A stretch of DNA of 6,555 nt, taken from an uncultured Oscillospiraceae bacterium. Its GTDB lineage: Bacteria; Bacillota; Clostridia; Oscillospirales; Oscillospiraceae. Under the pieces are notes generated by a model, which was not told where the DNA came from, ran no database searches, and saw nothing but the letters and a program-made list of their open reading frames with translations. The position numbers and the translations under genes are program-made. The DNA lies in contig CAAETL010000304.1 of the NCBI GenBank assembly GCA_900758955.1, positions 1 to 6,555 of the forward strand, written 5' to 3'. Position 1 is the stretch's first letter. The number at the start of each line of letters is the position of its first letter. This document shows, one piece after another, positions 6,379-6,555 of the stretch.

Positions 6379-6555
6379 GCAAGACGGAATTCTTACAAGA
6401 GCTTGCCAGGCACCTTCAGGTGTTGGAGGAGAGTGAACAGCAGGACATTCTGGCGGAGTATGCCCAGCATATTGACATGAAAATGCAGGGGGGCCTCAGC
6501 GAAGAGGAGGCCATACGTGATTTCGGCCCCATCCGGGAGCTTGCCGCCGATATTC
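6375..6555 (+). CDS. HAAS/DUF1700-family protein, N-terminal part (partial)
   Basis: The first 60 codons of a gene that runs off the window. Its ATG 6375 overlaps the padR stop as ATGA, with AAGGAGAG at 6361-6368 six bases upstream. The visible residues start MSKTEFLQELARHLQVLEE, followed by a second helix (QQDILAEYAQHID, 22-34) and the segment LSEEEAIRDFGPIRELAADI (41-60). This is the helical HAAS domain seen at the N-terminus of DUF1700 proteins: (K/T)xEFLxxLxxxLxxL, then an ILxEYxxHI helix and EExAIxxFG-x-xxELA. Such domains usually precede several membrane helices or a DUF4097-type module and are commonly encoded next to PadR regulators. The membrane part would lie beyond base 6555, so membrane location is inferred from family knowledge. 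No biochemical function can be assigned from what is visible. Confidence 0.82.
   Translation, partial: MSKTEFLQELARHLQVLEESEQQDILAEYAQHIDMKMQGGLSEEEAIRDFGPIRELAADI

Noticed and set aside
1..6555. CRISPR arrays, tRNA/rRNA genes, insertion sequences or phage genes
   Set aside because: No spaced direct repeats, cloverleaf-like sequences, transposase motifs or terminal repeats were found by reading both strands.

Overview
The window is about 60% GC, Shine-Dalgarno-rich and densely coding, with every gene on the + strand. Its gene order, partial ispA - dxs - tlyA - nadK - argR - recN, is the conserved isoprenoid / rRNA-modification / NADP / arginine-repressor / DNA-repair cluster of Firmicutes. 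In B. subtilis the corresponding run is xseA-xseB-ispA-dxs-yqxC-ahrC-recN followed by spoIVB and spo0A. A separate nadK between tlyA and argR, the high GC and the flavour of the proteins point to a GC-rich Clostridia lineage such as the Oscillospiraceae. That taxonomic guess is inference, not a database match.

Region 1 (1-5890) is one tightly packed operon. ispA and dxs probably overlap by 4 nt (ATGA), dxs and tlyA by 11 nt, tlyA and nadK by 4 nt (TTGA, with a TTG start) and nadK and argR by 4 nt (ATGA). Most starts have a clear Shine-Dalgarno sequence inside the preceding gene, so translational coupling is likely. The only break is 40 nt between argR and recN. It begins with a compact hairpin capped by a UNCG-type tetraloop and lacking a U-tract, so it is not a terminator. 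Dxs and IspA work at the entry and mid-point of the MEP/isoprenoid pathway, NadK supplies the NADP pool that the pathway draws on, TlyA modifies rRNA, ArgR senses arginine, and RecN acts in double-strand break repair.

Region 2 (5891-6036) is a compact regulatory gap. It holds a strong intrinsic terminator closing the operon, then at once a 19-bp near-palindrome carrying a TTGACA hexamer, an extended -10 (TGGTATAAC) and a strong ribosome binding site.

Region 3 (6037-6555) is a two-gene module: a PadR-family repressor and, overlapping it by 4 nt, the start of a HAAS/DUF1700-family protein that runs off the window. It sits where spoIVB-spo0A follow recN in B. subtilis. The palindrome is the obvious candidate for PadR autoregulation.

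No mobile elements, CRISPR arrays, tRNAs or rRNAs were seen. The core of the window is conserved housekeeping sequence. The less ordinary parts are the regulatory gap after recN, the PadR/HAAS module placed there, and the argR-recN hairpin. I do not see good evidence for an undescribed system.
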